64,000 nucleotides of DNA from Corticium candelabrum (Eukaryota; Porifera; Homoscleromorpha; Homosclerophorida; Plakinidae). Below are positions 13,296 through 33,461 of the stretch, piece by piece; the stretch's first letter is position 1, and the number at the start of each line of letters is the position of its first letter. The position numbers were made by a program, and so were the translations under genes. Below the pieces are notes generated by a model. That model did no database searches, was not told the DNA's origin, and saw only the letters and a list, made by a program, of their open reading frames with translations. Location of the stretch: the NCBI RefSeq assembly GCF_963422355.1, contig NC_085093.1, forward strand, positions 1,145,551 to 1,209,550, read 5' to 3'.

Positions 13296-15073
13296 GTTTG
13301 GTTATGTTAGTTGATTTCTAGTCGTATATAGTAAACAGTATTTTCTAATTTTGGTGACTAATTGGAAGTGTGAAGTCTATCAGCTACTAGAGACTTGTAA
13401 TTATGTGATTGGAAACTAACGTTATTTATTGTTGTGTACTGTAGCTAGCTTGTCAGCATAACGGAAATGTAGTAACATGACGTTTTCAGTTAAGTTTACT
13501 TTGTTCCTTTAGGGTCATTATAACTTTTCCGTATGTATCAATTCAAATTAATATTTCAGTAAGCATGTCTGGAGAATTTCAGTGACAATGAGCCGAGTGT
13601 GAGGAAGTAGTAGGCGAACAAACAAATAGGATCTTGTCTTTATATGTATAGTTAGGGATTCAGCTAGTGTCTTTACACTATAAAACAATGTACACTTTGT
13701 ATAGTAGTGGTCCCGACCCAGAGCTCATAACTCTGAATATTTCAGATAACTGGCTTTAGCTCTACTGGCATGCAAACACTGGTATCCTTGGGTCTCATCT
13801 AAACCGAATACATGTACACTGAACAAAAATTGCACAAACATTCAAACTTGACTGCTAAAGTAGTTTATCATGTAAAGTATGTTACTACCTTACATAATTT
13901 GCACCTTGTTGCGCATTCACGTATATAAACGGTTTTATCGCGCGTACTTCTAAGAGGGCGTCCCAGGCACTCTGGCACGTTGTGATAACTGACTGGCGTT
14001 CGGGTATTGACATCCCACTGTAGTTGGTTGTGACGCGCGCGTGCGTTTGTTACGTACATGAGACATCTGGAAGCGTTCCACTGGTTTGTCGACTGTTTGT
14101 TTGGCAGCAATAGGATGGTAGATTCCAACTGTTTTACAGGTAAGTGGCCTGTTCAAGACAGCCGGTATGGAAAGTTTTAGGAAATTCAAGGCTACCATTA
14201 AGATATCATTTCTACAGAAGTACATTTGTGAAACAACTGTTTGCTGTTAATTAATTATAATAGTCTATGGACTTAGATATCCGTGAGGCCTCCCAGATAC
14301 GCTAGGACAGGACTTTTATCAGCTAGATTTCGAACTCATAGTGTAACAGTGTATTGGTGAGGGCTGTAATAGTGTATAGACAGTTGGTTTGATCTATTTG
14401 CAAGAGCTCGCATCTGTAGCTAGACAGACTCAAACTTGTGTACATTAATTACATAGCGGTGGAAGCTAGGATGTAAACACAACGTACTTCAGTTACTAAA
14501 AAGTTTAGTTGGAAGATCTCTAGACTACAGGGATACAAAAAGATGTGGTAAGATCCGTCAACTACCAACTTACATATCCCTACAATTTAATATGGCTGTT
14601 ACCAGAGTGGATGTGGAATACATTGAGTATCATTCAGTTATTTTTCCTTTCACGGAACTAATAGAATTAAGTCGCGCAATTTGTATGCAGACCAACTTGC
14701 CAACCAGCGTTCAGAGTTCTGACAGGTGCCTGATGCTTTTGTTAATGTGTAAGTAAAACAATTGCATCAGCGTCAACGTATTCTTGCGTTGCAATTAATC
14801 AAGCGCGTAATTTCTTCCCGTTCATCCAACCATCTGCCGATACATACGCTATCGTCTAGCACACGCCTTTGCTGTTATTTTACATCCTAGACAGTTCGTG
14901 ATCGGAACTGTCAGTCGGACGTACGACAACTGGTGACAGTGGGTTGAATGGTGACGTCGCATTCGTCGCACTAACGGTGCAAAGGTTTGATCACACAGCA
15001 GAGGCAGGTCACGTCTCGCGACCGGTCTGTACGTTTTCGTTGTTGTATCGTCTGTATAACTGTTTTACACAGC
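13296..15073. other. Intergenic region between SVIL-A and SVIL-B
   Basis: About 1.8 kb with no supported coding exon, RNA gene or obvious transposon end. It must hold the SVIL-A 3' untranslated region and the SVIL-B promoter. I saw no convincing TATA or polyadenylation arrangement that would fix either. Confidence 0.3.
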
Positions 15074-18000
15074 ATGGGAAACGAACAATCGTCTAAGAAT
15101 AAAGACGCTGGCACAGACACGACACCTGTAGAAATCTCAACTGCTTTCGAACAGTCCCCTACACCTGCAAAGTAAGAGCATAGGCAGTCCAGGGAATATT
15201 CAATGCACATTGTAATTAATTAATTTAGGTGGCTGTAAGGTATAATCCTAATCAGATATTCATGATCACATGTAGATCTGCAGCCATAGTGGCAAAAGGC
15301 AGTTCCAGAAGGCAGAACAGGAATGTGCCAGTGACCATCGACCATCAACAGAAAGACAGACAAGTAAACGGGTGTCATGAAGATCAGGTGAGCAGACAAA
15401 ACATGCAAAGACAGTGTGTATTGTCTGCGTACTACAGCATGGCTCTTTATACAGAATGGTCACGATCATGCTATTGAAAGAGCACATTCAAAAAGTATGT
15501 GATATAGTATACAGACATACACATTCATCTGAGGCATGTACTGTTGTGATGTTATGCTACTTGTCATTTAGAAATACCTCTTGCTTCAAATTCTTGTCTT
15601 CACAAGTCGGCACAAGCTGGTCTCACTAGCACTGAGGATTTCACAGCTGTTGTTCTTCGAAAAACTGTTAAAGCTGCTGATGGATCAGCACTAGCTGCAC
15701 AACATTCTGACAGTTTGGATAGTTGGAAGCAACCTTTGCCACTGCTGGTGCAAATTAAAGGTATACTGCCTGTATATCAAACACCACAGCTCCTTATCCA
15801 TTTGCAATTCTCTATTTGCAAACATTAGAACAAATTTGATGTTACTATTGTAGAACATGTGAATACATCTTGTTACATGTGTATCAATCTACTTCGTTTC
15901 TTACTAATTTAGTTCAAAGAGGCATAACGTGGTGTTGCAGGTCGAAAGCATGTTCAAGTTCGTCTTGCTGAGTGTACAATGAAGTCGTTGAATGAAGGTG
16001 ACGTCTTTCTTTTGCTCACTGAAACGGAGTTGTTCCAATGGATTGGGCACGAGTCAAATGGGTTTGAAAGAGCCAAGGTTGGCTTCTACCTGCATGATCA
16101 CAGAGAGTTGTTGAAGAACGTGAGATAAGTAATTGCACCTGTTGCATGTGTTCAGAGTGGTGATGTATCATCTTGTATTGTGCGAGGAAAAGAGATGGGA
16201 TGTAGAGCTAAATCAGTCATTGTATTTGAACCCCAGTCTGTTGAGCAACAACCTCAGAATATGCAGCACTTTCTGAAACTGTTGGGAGGCTCGTCCAGCT
16301 CTCTAGTCAATGGTATACATGACAACCGCTGTCTTTTGTATTTGTAGTAAAGTTTACGGTTTGACTATTATAGCTGCATCAGTGGGTGGTAGTGATGAGA
16401 AATTTCAACAGGAGAGCATTGAATTAGGCACTGTGTATGCTGTTGCTGAACAACAAAAGAAGCTAGTACGTTTGAGTGAAAAATGTGGTAGAGTTCTTGA
16501 GTATTCTATGCTCACTCCAACTGAAGTACAACACATTTTGTGCAGAGACTTATTTTAAAACTAGTGTTTTATTGTTGGTGTGTGTTAGGTTTATGTTTTT
16601 GACTTCTTTACTGAAGTATACATCTGGATTGGTCGTTGTGCATCACGGGAGATACGACAACAGGGGATGCAACAAGCCAAAGACCTTTACAAAGCTGGCT
16701 ACCAAGAGGATAAGAAGCGTTCTAAGAGTTTCCATCGTCTCGGCAATTGGATGAGTACCCGTAGACGATCACGGCCAAATTGGGCATTGCTGATGAAAGT
16801 AACAGAAGGAGCTGAGCCTTTTTTATTTAAAGAGAAGTTTGTTGACTGGCCAGGCACAGGAAGCATTCTCAGATCACAACAAAGAGTATCAATCATCTCA
16901 AACATATCTACAGTAAGCAGTATATTATAGTATTGTCTGTGACTGTTCTGAGTTCATTGTGTATGTCTTAATTATTAAGAAACCTATTCAGCTGAAACCT
17001 TGTGATATAACTGCAATGAAGAAAAGACCTCCATCGCTGCCTGACTTTGTACTGTTTGGCAAAAATCTTGGTAGGGGATTAACAGTTACGTCAAGCACAC
17101 ATGAAACAGCTCTGACAGTTTGGAATATTAAAGTAAGTTCATGCAAACATAATATACAGAGCTGTGCTCACTGCTCATGCACAGTTGCACAATAATTTCA
17201 CAGTACAATGCAAATTTATTTATGGGAATATAAACAAACCAGCTGTCACTATTTACGGTTATGATATCTTAGTTATGTCACATATGTCTCTACCTCGTAG
17301 GAGTTTGATTATCACAAAGTGCCTGAAAGTCAATATGGCCTATTCTATTCAAATGAATGTTATGTTATTCGTTGGTCACAGAGCTTCCGTAGTAGAAGTA
17401 CCAGCAATGCCAGACACTCAAACAGATTATCAATTGTCAATCAAGACAACTGTTGCTATTTTTTCTGGCTTGGAGAAAAATGCACAGTAACAGAACAAGG
17501 AGCAACAGCCATGCTGACAGTTGAACTTGATGAAGAAAGAGGACCACAGGTGATGAACATTGTTATAAATTAGCGTGTTTTACAATGAAGTAGTTTCTAA
17601 TGTCTAATTAGAAGTTTTTTTGTAGATACGAGTTTGTCAAGGAAAAGAACCACCAGCATTTCTTCAGTTGTTCAATGGTGGGATGATCATCTGTTCAGAA
17701 GAGTAAGCATTCAAGTCCAAAAGCAGCAGTTAGTACGTACAGTGGACAATGTTGGCACTTGTTTGTCGTCTAGACGGTCCCGATGCCAAAGACAAACTAG
17801 AAATAGAATGTTTTGGATAGGAGGAGAAATGCCAAATGAAGCCCATTTAGTTGAAATTCCAGTGCCCAGGTATGCCAGGGTATCTAAAGGGGAACTCCAA
17901 CGGAAATGCAACCTGCTCTCAAAATGTAAGCTTTATCGTGAAACTTCGTGCTGCGCTACTTTCAGGCCAGCCGTCGCTTTGGTAGCGGAGAAAACGGCGT

Positions 18001-20479
18001 GCTATGTACGGAGCATGCGCCAGCCTACACCTCTCTAGCTCAGTTATCTAGCCAGTAAACTACACGCAAACTAAACGGGAATTGTAACTATAGAGGGATA
18101 CTGTGCTTTTAGGCCTTAGAAGAGCTTTTTGTAACAAACGTAGGATGCTAGAGGCCGTTTCTCCCAGCAGACTTGACCCTCTCCTCTCACAGAAGTCTGA
18201 GAAGATGAAGCTAGCGCAATAAAAATCAACAGTAATTAGTGTCAGCCTTCGCTCTATTGATCTACGATGAGAAACACGCACAAGGGTCAAGGAGGCGTAG
18301 ACGTTCTCTTCGAGAGACCTGCTTGCGCGGACACGCCTCTTCTTGTGTCTCTAGTCCTACATCCACGTCAAGTTTAGGTAGCAGTCCGGTGTGGTCCGCT
18401 TTGGCGATCAGCGTGGCTTCTAGATGGCTCATGAGCCGCGCTAAAAGATGGAGTATCCGGGAACGAGGAAGGGGCGGTATGGTCACAAGTCTACACACTG
18501 TGTAGGGTGAAACAACAGTACTAGCTACACCATCTACATCATTGCGCTTGGGTAAAATTTCTAAGGCTCGATTAAAGCCATTCCTCACCTGTAACACTTC
18601 GTCCCGCCGCTGTTTGAAAGGGGCGTGTCCTCTTACTTAGATCTCTCCAGAGAACTTCATATTTGAACCCTCTGAATGTTTCTTTTCGTAGATTGATAGA
18701 GCGAAGGCTAACGCTACTTACCGTTGAGTTGTATTGTGCTAGCCTCATATTCTGTGAGAAGAGAGGGTCAAGTCTGCTGGGGGAAACGACGTCTAGCATC
18801 TCACTTTCGTTGCAGAGAGCTTAAAACACAAGATCCCTCTATAGTTACCATTCCCGTTTAGTTTTCGTGTAGTTTACTGGCAAGATAACTGAGCTACGCA
18901 GGCAATTCATTCGACGTAGGCGGAGCTTAGCTTGTCAGTCTGGCGCATGCGTCGTACATAACTCGCGTTTTCTCCGCTAACAATGAAAGCGACTGTTAGC
19001 CTGAAAGTAGCGCAGCACAGATAAAGCCTACATTTGAGATCAGGTTGTATTTCCGTTGGAGTTCTCCTCTAAGTGTTAGTATACTGTGTGATTCTAGATA
19101 TATAATGTCATTGTGGTGTCTGTGCTGTGTACAGTGCTCATGCTCTTCGGTCTCATTCTTGCTTGTTGGTGTCAGTTCCTGAAAGACATGAAATAATACT
19201 ATGGAAAGGTTGTAAGGCAGCAGAGAATTCTTGCTCTGTTGCTGAAACAGCTGCCAATCGTCTTCTAGAAAGGCAATGCTTCATTATTTTGTAAAAAGTG
19301 TGTGTGGTGAATTGTTACCCATAGACTTCGTCTTGAAGAGAAGGGAGATATGCAACTACTGAATATAGTGGAAGGTCATGAAGATGCAAAATTCTGGAAA
19401 GCTGTTGGAGGAAAACAAGATTATTATAGTCTCTTGCAAGGCACTGGCATGCTGTGTTTCTAGATTTAAGTGCACTAACATTTGAGTTGTTGGATGGTAT
19501 AGAATCAAAATATGAGCCGTTTACACCACGGTTGTTTCGACTGAGTCGTGCTTCAGGGAAGTTTGCAGCTGAAGAGGTTCTGTGTCCATCTCGTCCGCCT
19601 GATGGCATCTGCACATTTCCTTTCATGCAGAGTGATTTATACAATTCTTCACAACCTGGTGCGAATAGATTATGCCACATGCAATGCTGTTGCTCTTGTG
19701 ATTTGGTTCATTTAGCCATATTTCTGTTGGATGCTCAATGCTGTGTGTACTTGTGGTGTGGTTGGTGGCCTGCTGATCAAACAGATGGAAATTCAAAATC
19801 AATAACAGGATTGGCTGCAAGTCAGTGGTCACAAGACAAAGAACTGGCAATGAAAACAGCAGTCAATTACGCCAAATGTGAGCATGGTAGATATCATGTG
19901 ATTGTATGTGAGTTGTTTAGTGTATTCGTATTGCAGCTATTGGTGAAGACTGTCCAGCATATACTGTGGTAGCTGGTTGGGAACCTCCTCAATTCAAGTC
20001 TGTGTTTCCTGTGTGGCTAGATCTGAAAGAGCAATATGGTGTGACAAATCATGTGAGCATTCATCAATATTTGCAGCTACTATAGCTGTACATGCTGATG
20101 GAAACTATTATTTATTTCAAGAAGTGTGATCAAAACAAACTTCAGCTCATTCAACAACTGACGACAGCTGACAGGCAAATTTTGCAATACTAGTTTACTG
20201 TGTGTTACTATTATATTGATCTGGCAGAAAGTTTACTATTGAGGAACTTCGTGCACGAACTACACCCAGTGGCCTAGATCCTATCCGGTTGGAGTCATAC
20301 TTGTCAGATAAAGATTTTAAGGTTGGACTTTTCACAGCTGTTATATACTGACAACAACTATGTTGATGCACTTGTGTCCAATTTCGTTGCAGGAGGTGTT
20401 TGGAATGTCACGTGATGCATTTTCTGCTCTCCCTGCTTGGAAGAAAACGCAAGCAAAGCAAGCAGTAGGGCTTTACTGA
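15074..20479 (+). CDS. SVIL: Supervillin-like protein B (short form, candidate N-myristoylated)
   Basis: Tandem paralogue of SVIL-A without the long disordered N-terminus. Exons I placed: 15074-15171, 15276-15363, 15455-15494, 15572-15760, 15941-16077, 16156-16312, 16374-16525, 16589-16912, 16980-17132, 17301-17549, 17626-17702, 17774-17869, 19135-19272, 19325-19440, 19503-19658, 19716-19877, 19937-20052, 20122-20174, 20228-20321, 20393-20479. They total 2682 nt (893 aa). The second exon could instead end at 15387, adding 8 residues. The start reads MGNEQSSK, matching the Gly-x-x-x-Ser N-myristoylation pattern. Shared blocks include CCYFFWLGEKCTVTEQGATA, QGKEPPAFLQLFNGG and VYLWCGWWPADQ. The headpiece ends LPAWKKTQAKQAVGLY, so the terminal Phe is Tyr and one Lys of the villin KK pair is Gln. 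Three introns (donors at 19273, 19441, 20175) appear to be GC-AG. A long inverted-repeat element fills the 1.3 kb intron after 17869. Confidence 0.88.
17888..19068. mobile_element. Non-autonomous foldback element with ~400-bp inverted arms
   Basis: The left end (from 17888, AGGGGAACTCCAACGGAAAT) reappears inverted at the right end (to 19068), and similarity continues inward for roughly 400 bp on each side, to about 18270 and from about 18690. CTAA flanks both ends (17884-17887 and 19069-19072), consistent with a 3-4 bp target duplication. The centre (about 18290-18600) is unrelated to the arms and has no protein I recognise. The element sits inside a SVIL-B intron between exons 17774-17869 and 19135-19272. 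The arms differ at scattered positions, so it is not very recent. Confidence 0.8.
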
Positions 20480-20707
20480 TGATCTTACTCCAACACGTAC
20501 TGGTAACTGCAGATGTCATGATTATTAGTAGACAAAAAGATTAATTAAACATCTATGCTTGTAATACTGTACGTATAATAGAGTAACATAAACCATGCAT
20601 ATATAGTCATATGTTGTAGCTTACTCAGCAGACTTATAAACATTACTGCAAAAACAGTCACACATCATGGCTAACAAGACTTCCTTAAAACAATACCAGT
20701 TTTGTTC

Positions 20708-28204
<7,497 letters not shown>

Positions 28205-28302
28205 TGTTAGTGAGAACAGCAACAAACCAATGAATGTCCGAACTTCCCCCGCTAAATGCTAACCTGCCTGCGTAGTCCCGGATCTCAAAACGGTCGCCCC
28301 AC

Positions 28303-29016
28303 ATGGCAAGGTTTCACAGTTTGTTACATAGCTGCGTTGTGCAATCTACCTAATCTTGCGAAATCTTTGCAGAATAATTCGTCAGTATGTTGTGGTGCGC
28401 GATTTCACAGGTCACCGTTTGGATGAACTGAAGCTGAGGCAGGTAGGTCTAGAAACTGATGTATATCTAGATATATAATTACAAGCAGGAAATTGCGCTG
28501 AATTAAGGTAGAGTGGCGGTAACTGTAAAATGTGTTGCTCTTTCAAAAACTTAGCATATGATGACTCTGTTGATATGAAATATTGGAAGCAAATTTGAAT
28601 GCATGTCAGAAGTTAATTTATTAAAGAAAATTGCCATGATTGGCTTTTAGGGTGAAATTGTTCTTGGAGCTGAACGGTTTAATGATGGCTGGATCAGAGG
28701 AATTCGAATCAGGGATTGGGCTGTATGCACTTTTTCAAATATCTAGGATGCAATGTCTAGCTGTGTTACAGTCCTGTAATGTTCTGTGTATTTTTTGTTC
28801 TAGATTGGTTTCTTTCCATGTTCAGTCATTCGTAGCATGGGGTAACTGTATCCATGCACATATAGATCACATTTACTGTTGACTGCTTTGACAAAACTAA
28901 TGTGCTGTATTTGTGTAGGGAAGGTAACTGGCTGTTTTTTGTGAATCAGCTGTTTTAGTGTATGGTTTTCATTGTAGACTCAACAAGAACAAGAGTTGCT
29001 GAGGTCAATGTGCATG

Positions 29017-29076
<60 letters not shown>

Positions 29077-32000
29077 GGTGTGTGTGTGCTTGCTTGCGTA
29101 CGTGTGTGCGTGCGTGCTCGCCCATGCACATGTATGCATGTAAGATCTACTAATGTACAATTGTTTTTTTGGTTGTTTGATTATGCACATACTTGCATTT
29201 TACAAATATGTAATGTTTAAATGTTAAATGTCTTATTGTTAACCCTATGGCTTGCATGCACTAGCTCTGAGGGTTATGATTGGTTAGAGCAGGGTCGAGT
29301 CTAGGTTATAGTAGTTTGCAACTGTAGTTTGTATTGATAATCTACTATACACTTGACAACATTTCAAATTTGCATTTTGTGACACTACGGTTGGTTATCG
29401 TTTCACTTCTTTCAACAAATCTCTATACTGCAAGCTATGTTCAAGAGCTAGATTAGTTCAGTCATTTGATTTCTTGGGCAACTTTTACTGTTATTCCTGC
29501 TGGCAAATTGTGTTTCCACATTCGCTATCTGAGAAATTTGTGCATTGATCTGGGATTGATGGGTTGTTGGTGGTTGATGAGTTATTTAAATATTTAAATA
29601 ATTTTACAGACTCTTCTGGGTGTTTATTGCCAGCATAGTTGCTTTCACTAACTGTAGTGCATTGCCAATTTGGTGTCAATCTGAGTTTTTGTATTAAATA
29701 TGTTTTGTTTGTTTTGTAGGAACTACTGGCTACAGAAGAATCTTACCTGGAACAACTGCTCATTCTGGATCAGGTAGAGTTTAATTAAGTAATTTAGAAA
29801 CAGAAACACAATTGCTTTAGTGTGAAATGTACTTGCTCAGCATTTTGCTGCACCATTAAAAACGTTCACCATTATTTCACCAGAAGAGTTTGGAACAATT
29901 TTTGGTACTATTGAGGTAAGTGTATAGCTGCTTCATGTCAGTTACTCTAAAACTTGATGGTTTGCTTTACAGCCACTTGTTGGTTTGTCAAGAGACTTCT
30001 GTTCACAGCTGAAAGAGCGTTTTGTGACATGGGATCACTTAGAATCAAAACTTGGAGATCTGTTTTTACAGTTGGTATAATTTAATTAATAAAGAAATTG
30101 CAGTATTTCCGATTATGACAGTTGATGTTTTACAGGCACCTTTCTTCAAGTTGTTTGGCTCTCATGCTATTGGGTACACAAGTGCACTGGAAGTAAATAG
30201 AAATAGGTTGTTTCATAATTGGTTTGGTCAGCATTTAATGTTTTAGATACAACGACGGTTGAAACATAATGGCAAATTCACCAGTTTTATTACTGAAGCA
30301 GAAGTGCGTATATGTGTCATGGAGTCTAACCAGTCTATAGGCTCTCCTGCTATTGTCCTTGAATCTTTCCTTGGCAGAGATGGCCTACTGAGGAGAGAAA
30401 ATAAGAACAACAGGAGGGGCAAGACTGGATAAGTTTTGGAGACAACGCAATACAGTAGTTCTAAACACAAAAATTTGTCACTGTAGGCAAACAGTGGGCA
30501 CATTCTAAGTGCACTTCTTATTATTCCAATTCAACGGATTCCACGTTATGAACTACTATTGAAAGAACTGCTGAAGCATACTGACAAGGTGTTTAAGTGT
30601 ATCATACTGTGATGATTGATTTATTGTTTAATAACATCTATTTTAAAGGATCATCCAGACTATGGTGACCTTACATTGGCTCTAACAAAAATACAAACAG
30701 TGGCTTCAGGAATCAATGAAAGTATTCGTGCTATAGAGAATGAGCTACAACTTATTATATTGACCAAGCGATTTCCACATGACCAATTGGTTAGTTAAGG
30801 AAGAACTATTTTTCTTATATCGGCCAACAAGAATGTTTTTGACAGCATTTGATTAATGAAAGCAGGCAGTTCAATTCACTAAGACTGAAGGGTATGATTG
30901 GAAACTAGGTCTTATTTCTGTTGGTACTTTAAAATGGTTATGACTAATGAGTAGCGTCTAGAACTCAGTCAATGCGTGCAGTAAAGGATAACCGAAAATG
31001 GTTGCCTCATTCAAGGTCTATTTTACAGACTTATTAACTACAGCTGATTACACCTGCTACCAGGTTGGTGTTAATTTGTGTCTTTAGGACAGTGTCAGTG
31101 CCTGCTTTGATGTACATGGCACAGAGTGATGATAGACTCAAACTACTTGACTTTGGTCCTCGGTAATTTTAAACTATATGAACATAATATAGTATGAAAT
31201 GTTAGAAGTATTGTGTCTTGTGTAGACGAGTTATAAGAGAGGGAGCAGTACAGATAATTAAACCAGAGTCAAGAGAGACAACAGAAAGGTGAAGGCACTA
31301 CTTATTGCTTCTAGGTTTGTGTCTAAAGTGACAAAAAATGAATGGCTTTATAACAAGGTCTCAGTTAATTAAGAGAAACAGAGTCCTTGGCAAACCAAAT
31401 GAGAAATATGTGTATATTTAAACTCTTCGATGACTGTGTGCTCCTGCTTTTAGGTACTTGGTTTTGTTGAATGATTTGATATTGATTTCTCAGGTATGGC
31501 AGTTCTGAATTCTTTTGTTTGTATTGCTGGAATTGCTGTGTTCTAGTCTGTAAGCAAAACAAAACCTCAGTACAAGCTTAAAGATAGATCCCTGCTTGCT
31601 CAAGTTTGGATTGAAGACAGCCAGAACTGTGATGATGAGTTATCTGATAGAGGTGTGGATGAAAGGGTTGCTTTGCTGTTTCTTCTTGCATGAAAGATTT
31701 CAATTATCTAACTACAGTAGTTTTGTGGGCTTTGCTTTGCTCTTACTGTTGAATACTCATGGTTGTCTGTTTATCTGTTTTTTGTTTATCTCTGTTTATA
31801 TCTATTACATCTCTTTGCTTGTCTGTTTTCTTCTTTTCAGCTGACTAGATTTTGTTTGTTCATTCATTGTAGTCATGTCTGCTTGTTCACATATGTTTAT
31901 GTTTGTAGCTTTGGTTCTTGGAACTCCATCGACATTGCACAAAATCATTTTTTCGTCAACTGAAGATAAGAAGCAATGGTTTGAGGATTTGTCCAAATAC

Positions 32001-33461
32001 GTTTGCGAACAGAAGCAAGCGGCAATCTATGTGAAGTCATTACAACTAAAAATACTTTGTTTGTTCTTTATTGTTGTTATTGCATGGCTAGATGCTCAAG
32101 GGTCTAGGCATCCCAAACCAAGTTATGTTGTCGTGCAACATGAAGTGCAGAGTAGACTACAGAGGATTGGATGACTTTGGTATTTATGGTTCATCATCAT
32201 GTATATTTTGATTTCCTGGTAATTAATTAAGTTAATGTAGTTGTTGTTTCTGTTAGAGTTGAAGTTGAAACATGGTTCAGAAGTCAATGTATATGGTGTT
32301 ATTGGAGATGATGGCAAATGGAGACCAGTGAGTACATAAAACTACGCTGTGATTGAATTGCGGTAGTTTAAATAGTAATACTCAGTAATGATTTGTGATT
32401 AGAGTCTCTTCCCTGATGGAGATGAAGTTATGGAATTCACATGGTAGTGTTCTGCATATTTGTTATGTTCCACATAAGAGAATAACCAGGAAATGCAATT
32501 TCTGATATTTAGGTGGTATGGTGATGTTGGCAAATCTGTTGGCTGGTTTCCTTGTAAGTATCAGATTTACTAAATATCAAATGTACAGTAGTAATAGTAT
32601 TGCACGTCATCTTGCATGGCTAGGTGGCTGTCTAATGGAGGCAGATAAAGCGATGGCAGAGATAGAACTCAGTGAAGTATGTCAGACCACTGGACGGGGA
32701 GGAACCGATGTACTTATTTATAGATTGTAATATTTCTTGCAGTTAAAGCAGCTACCAATGAAGCAGTTTCTCAGTGTAAGGAAGAAATTTGCTGAATGGG
32801 TAACATGTCCATTATTGCTGCACAGATTGTAACGTGGCATTGCAAGTGTATGTATACAGACAGGGAATACTTTTGAACGACTTCTGGACCCTGTAGTGAA
32901 AGTTCATGGTACAGACAACTCATACAAGGCATTGATAATTCCAGACTCAGCTACAGCAGCAGATGTGATCAGGTGAGAAGATAAATTTTGAAGATAAGAG
33001 ACAGGAACACCTAACAATCCCCAATCATGAGCTGTTTCTAGGATTTATCTTAGCAGAAAATCATGCATTGAGACAAATGAAACTGTTTCATGGTCTTTAC
33101 GTGAGGTTTCAGCAGATAAGTCAGGTAAGTTAAATCAGGTAACCAACCCTTCATGTGTTTTAGAGTGTTGCATGGATTAACAGACAGACAAGTTAACATT
33201 CTTTCTCGGTATATACGTAGATTAATGGAACACATTTGAGACCACTAGTTGCCTTTCTTGCTTCAGTCAGTTGCTTATTGACTCAATGTAGCAGTGTCCT
33301 TATTTATAAACAAAAGGAACATGTGACATTCATGCATGCCCCTAGTGTTAAAACTGTGTGCCTGTCTATCTAAAGGAAGAAACAAGAAAATGGGATGGTA
33401 CACAGTGCCATTAATAATTTGTCAATCGCATTATAAGCAGACCCTCAAGTTGCCACAATAG
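28303..33461 (+). CDS. RhoGEF with SH3-DH-PH-SH3-RA order
   Basis: Predicted guanine-nucleotide exchange factor for Rho-family GTPases. An N-terminal SH3 spans exons 28373-28442, 28651-28722 and 28804-28841 (VVVRDFTGHRLDELKLRQ, FNDGWIRG, IGFFPCSVIRS). The DH domain runs through 29720-29773 (ELLATEESYLEQLLILDQ), 29841-29915, 29973-30074, 30136-30192, 30247-30303, 30487-30588 (LLIIPIQRIPRYELLLKELL) and 30649-30789. A PH domain follows to about 32030 (VIREGAVQIIKPES, RYLVLLNDLILISQ, DKKQWFEDLSKYV). A second SH3-like stretch spans 32100-32560 (LKLKHGSEVNVYG, WYGDVGKSVGWFP). An exon ending near 32972 plus the next one carry an RA-like fold (SYKALIIPDSATAADVIRIY). I placed the start ATG at 28303 and the stop at 33459-33461; both ends, and a 5-nt microexon near 28920, are uncertain. 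Confidence 0.8.
29021..29100. repeat. (GT)n microsatellite in RhoGEF intron
   Basis: About 50 bp of pure TG followed by interrupted TG and GCTTGC units, in the intron between the first SH3 exons and the DH domain. Confidence 0.9.

Noticed and set aside
13868-14225. Overlapping 86- and 91-aa - strand frames in the SVIL-A/SVIL-B interval
   Set aside because: No family resemblance, no splice support and mixed base composition; treated as chance frames.
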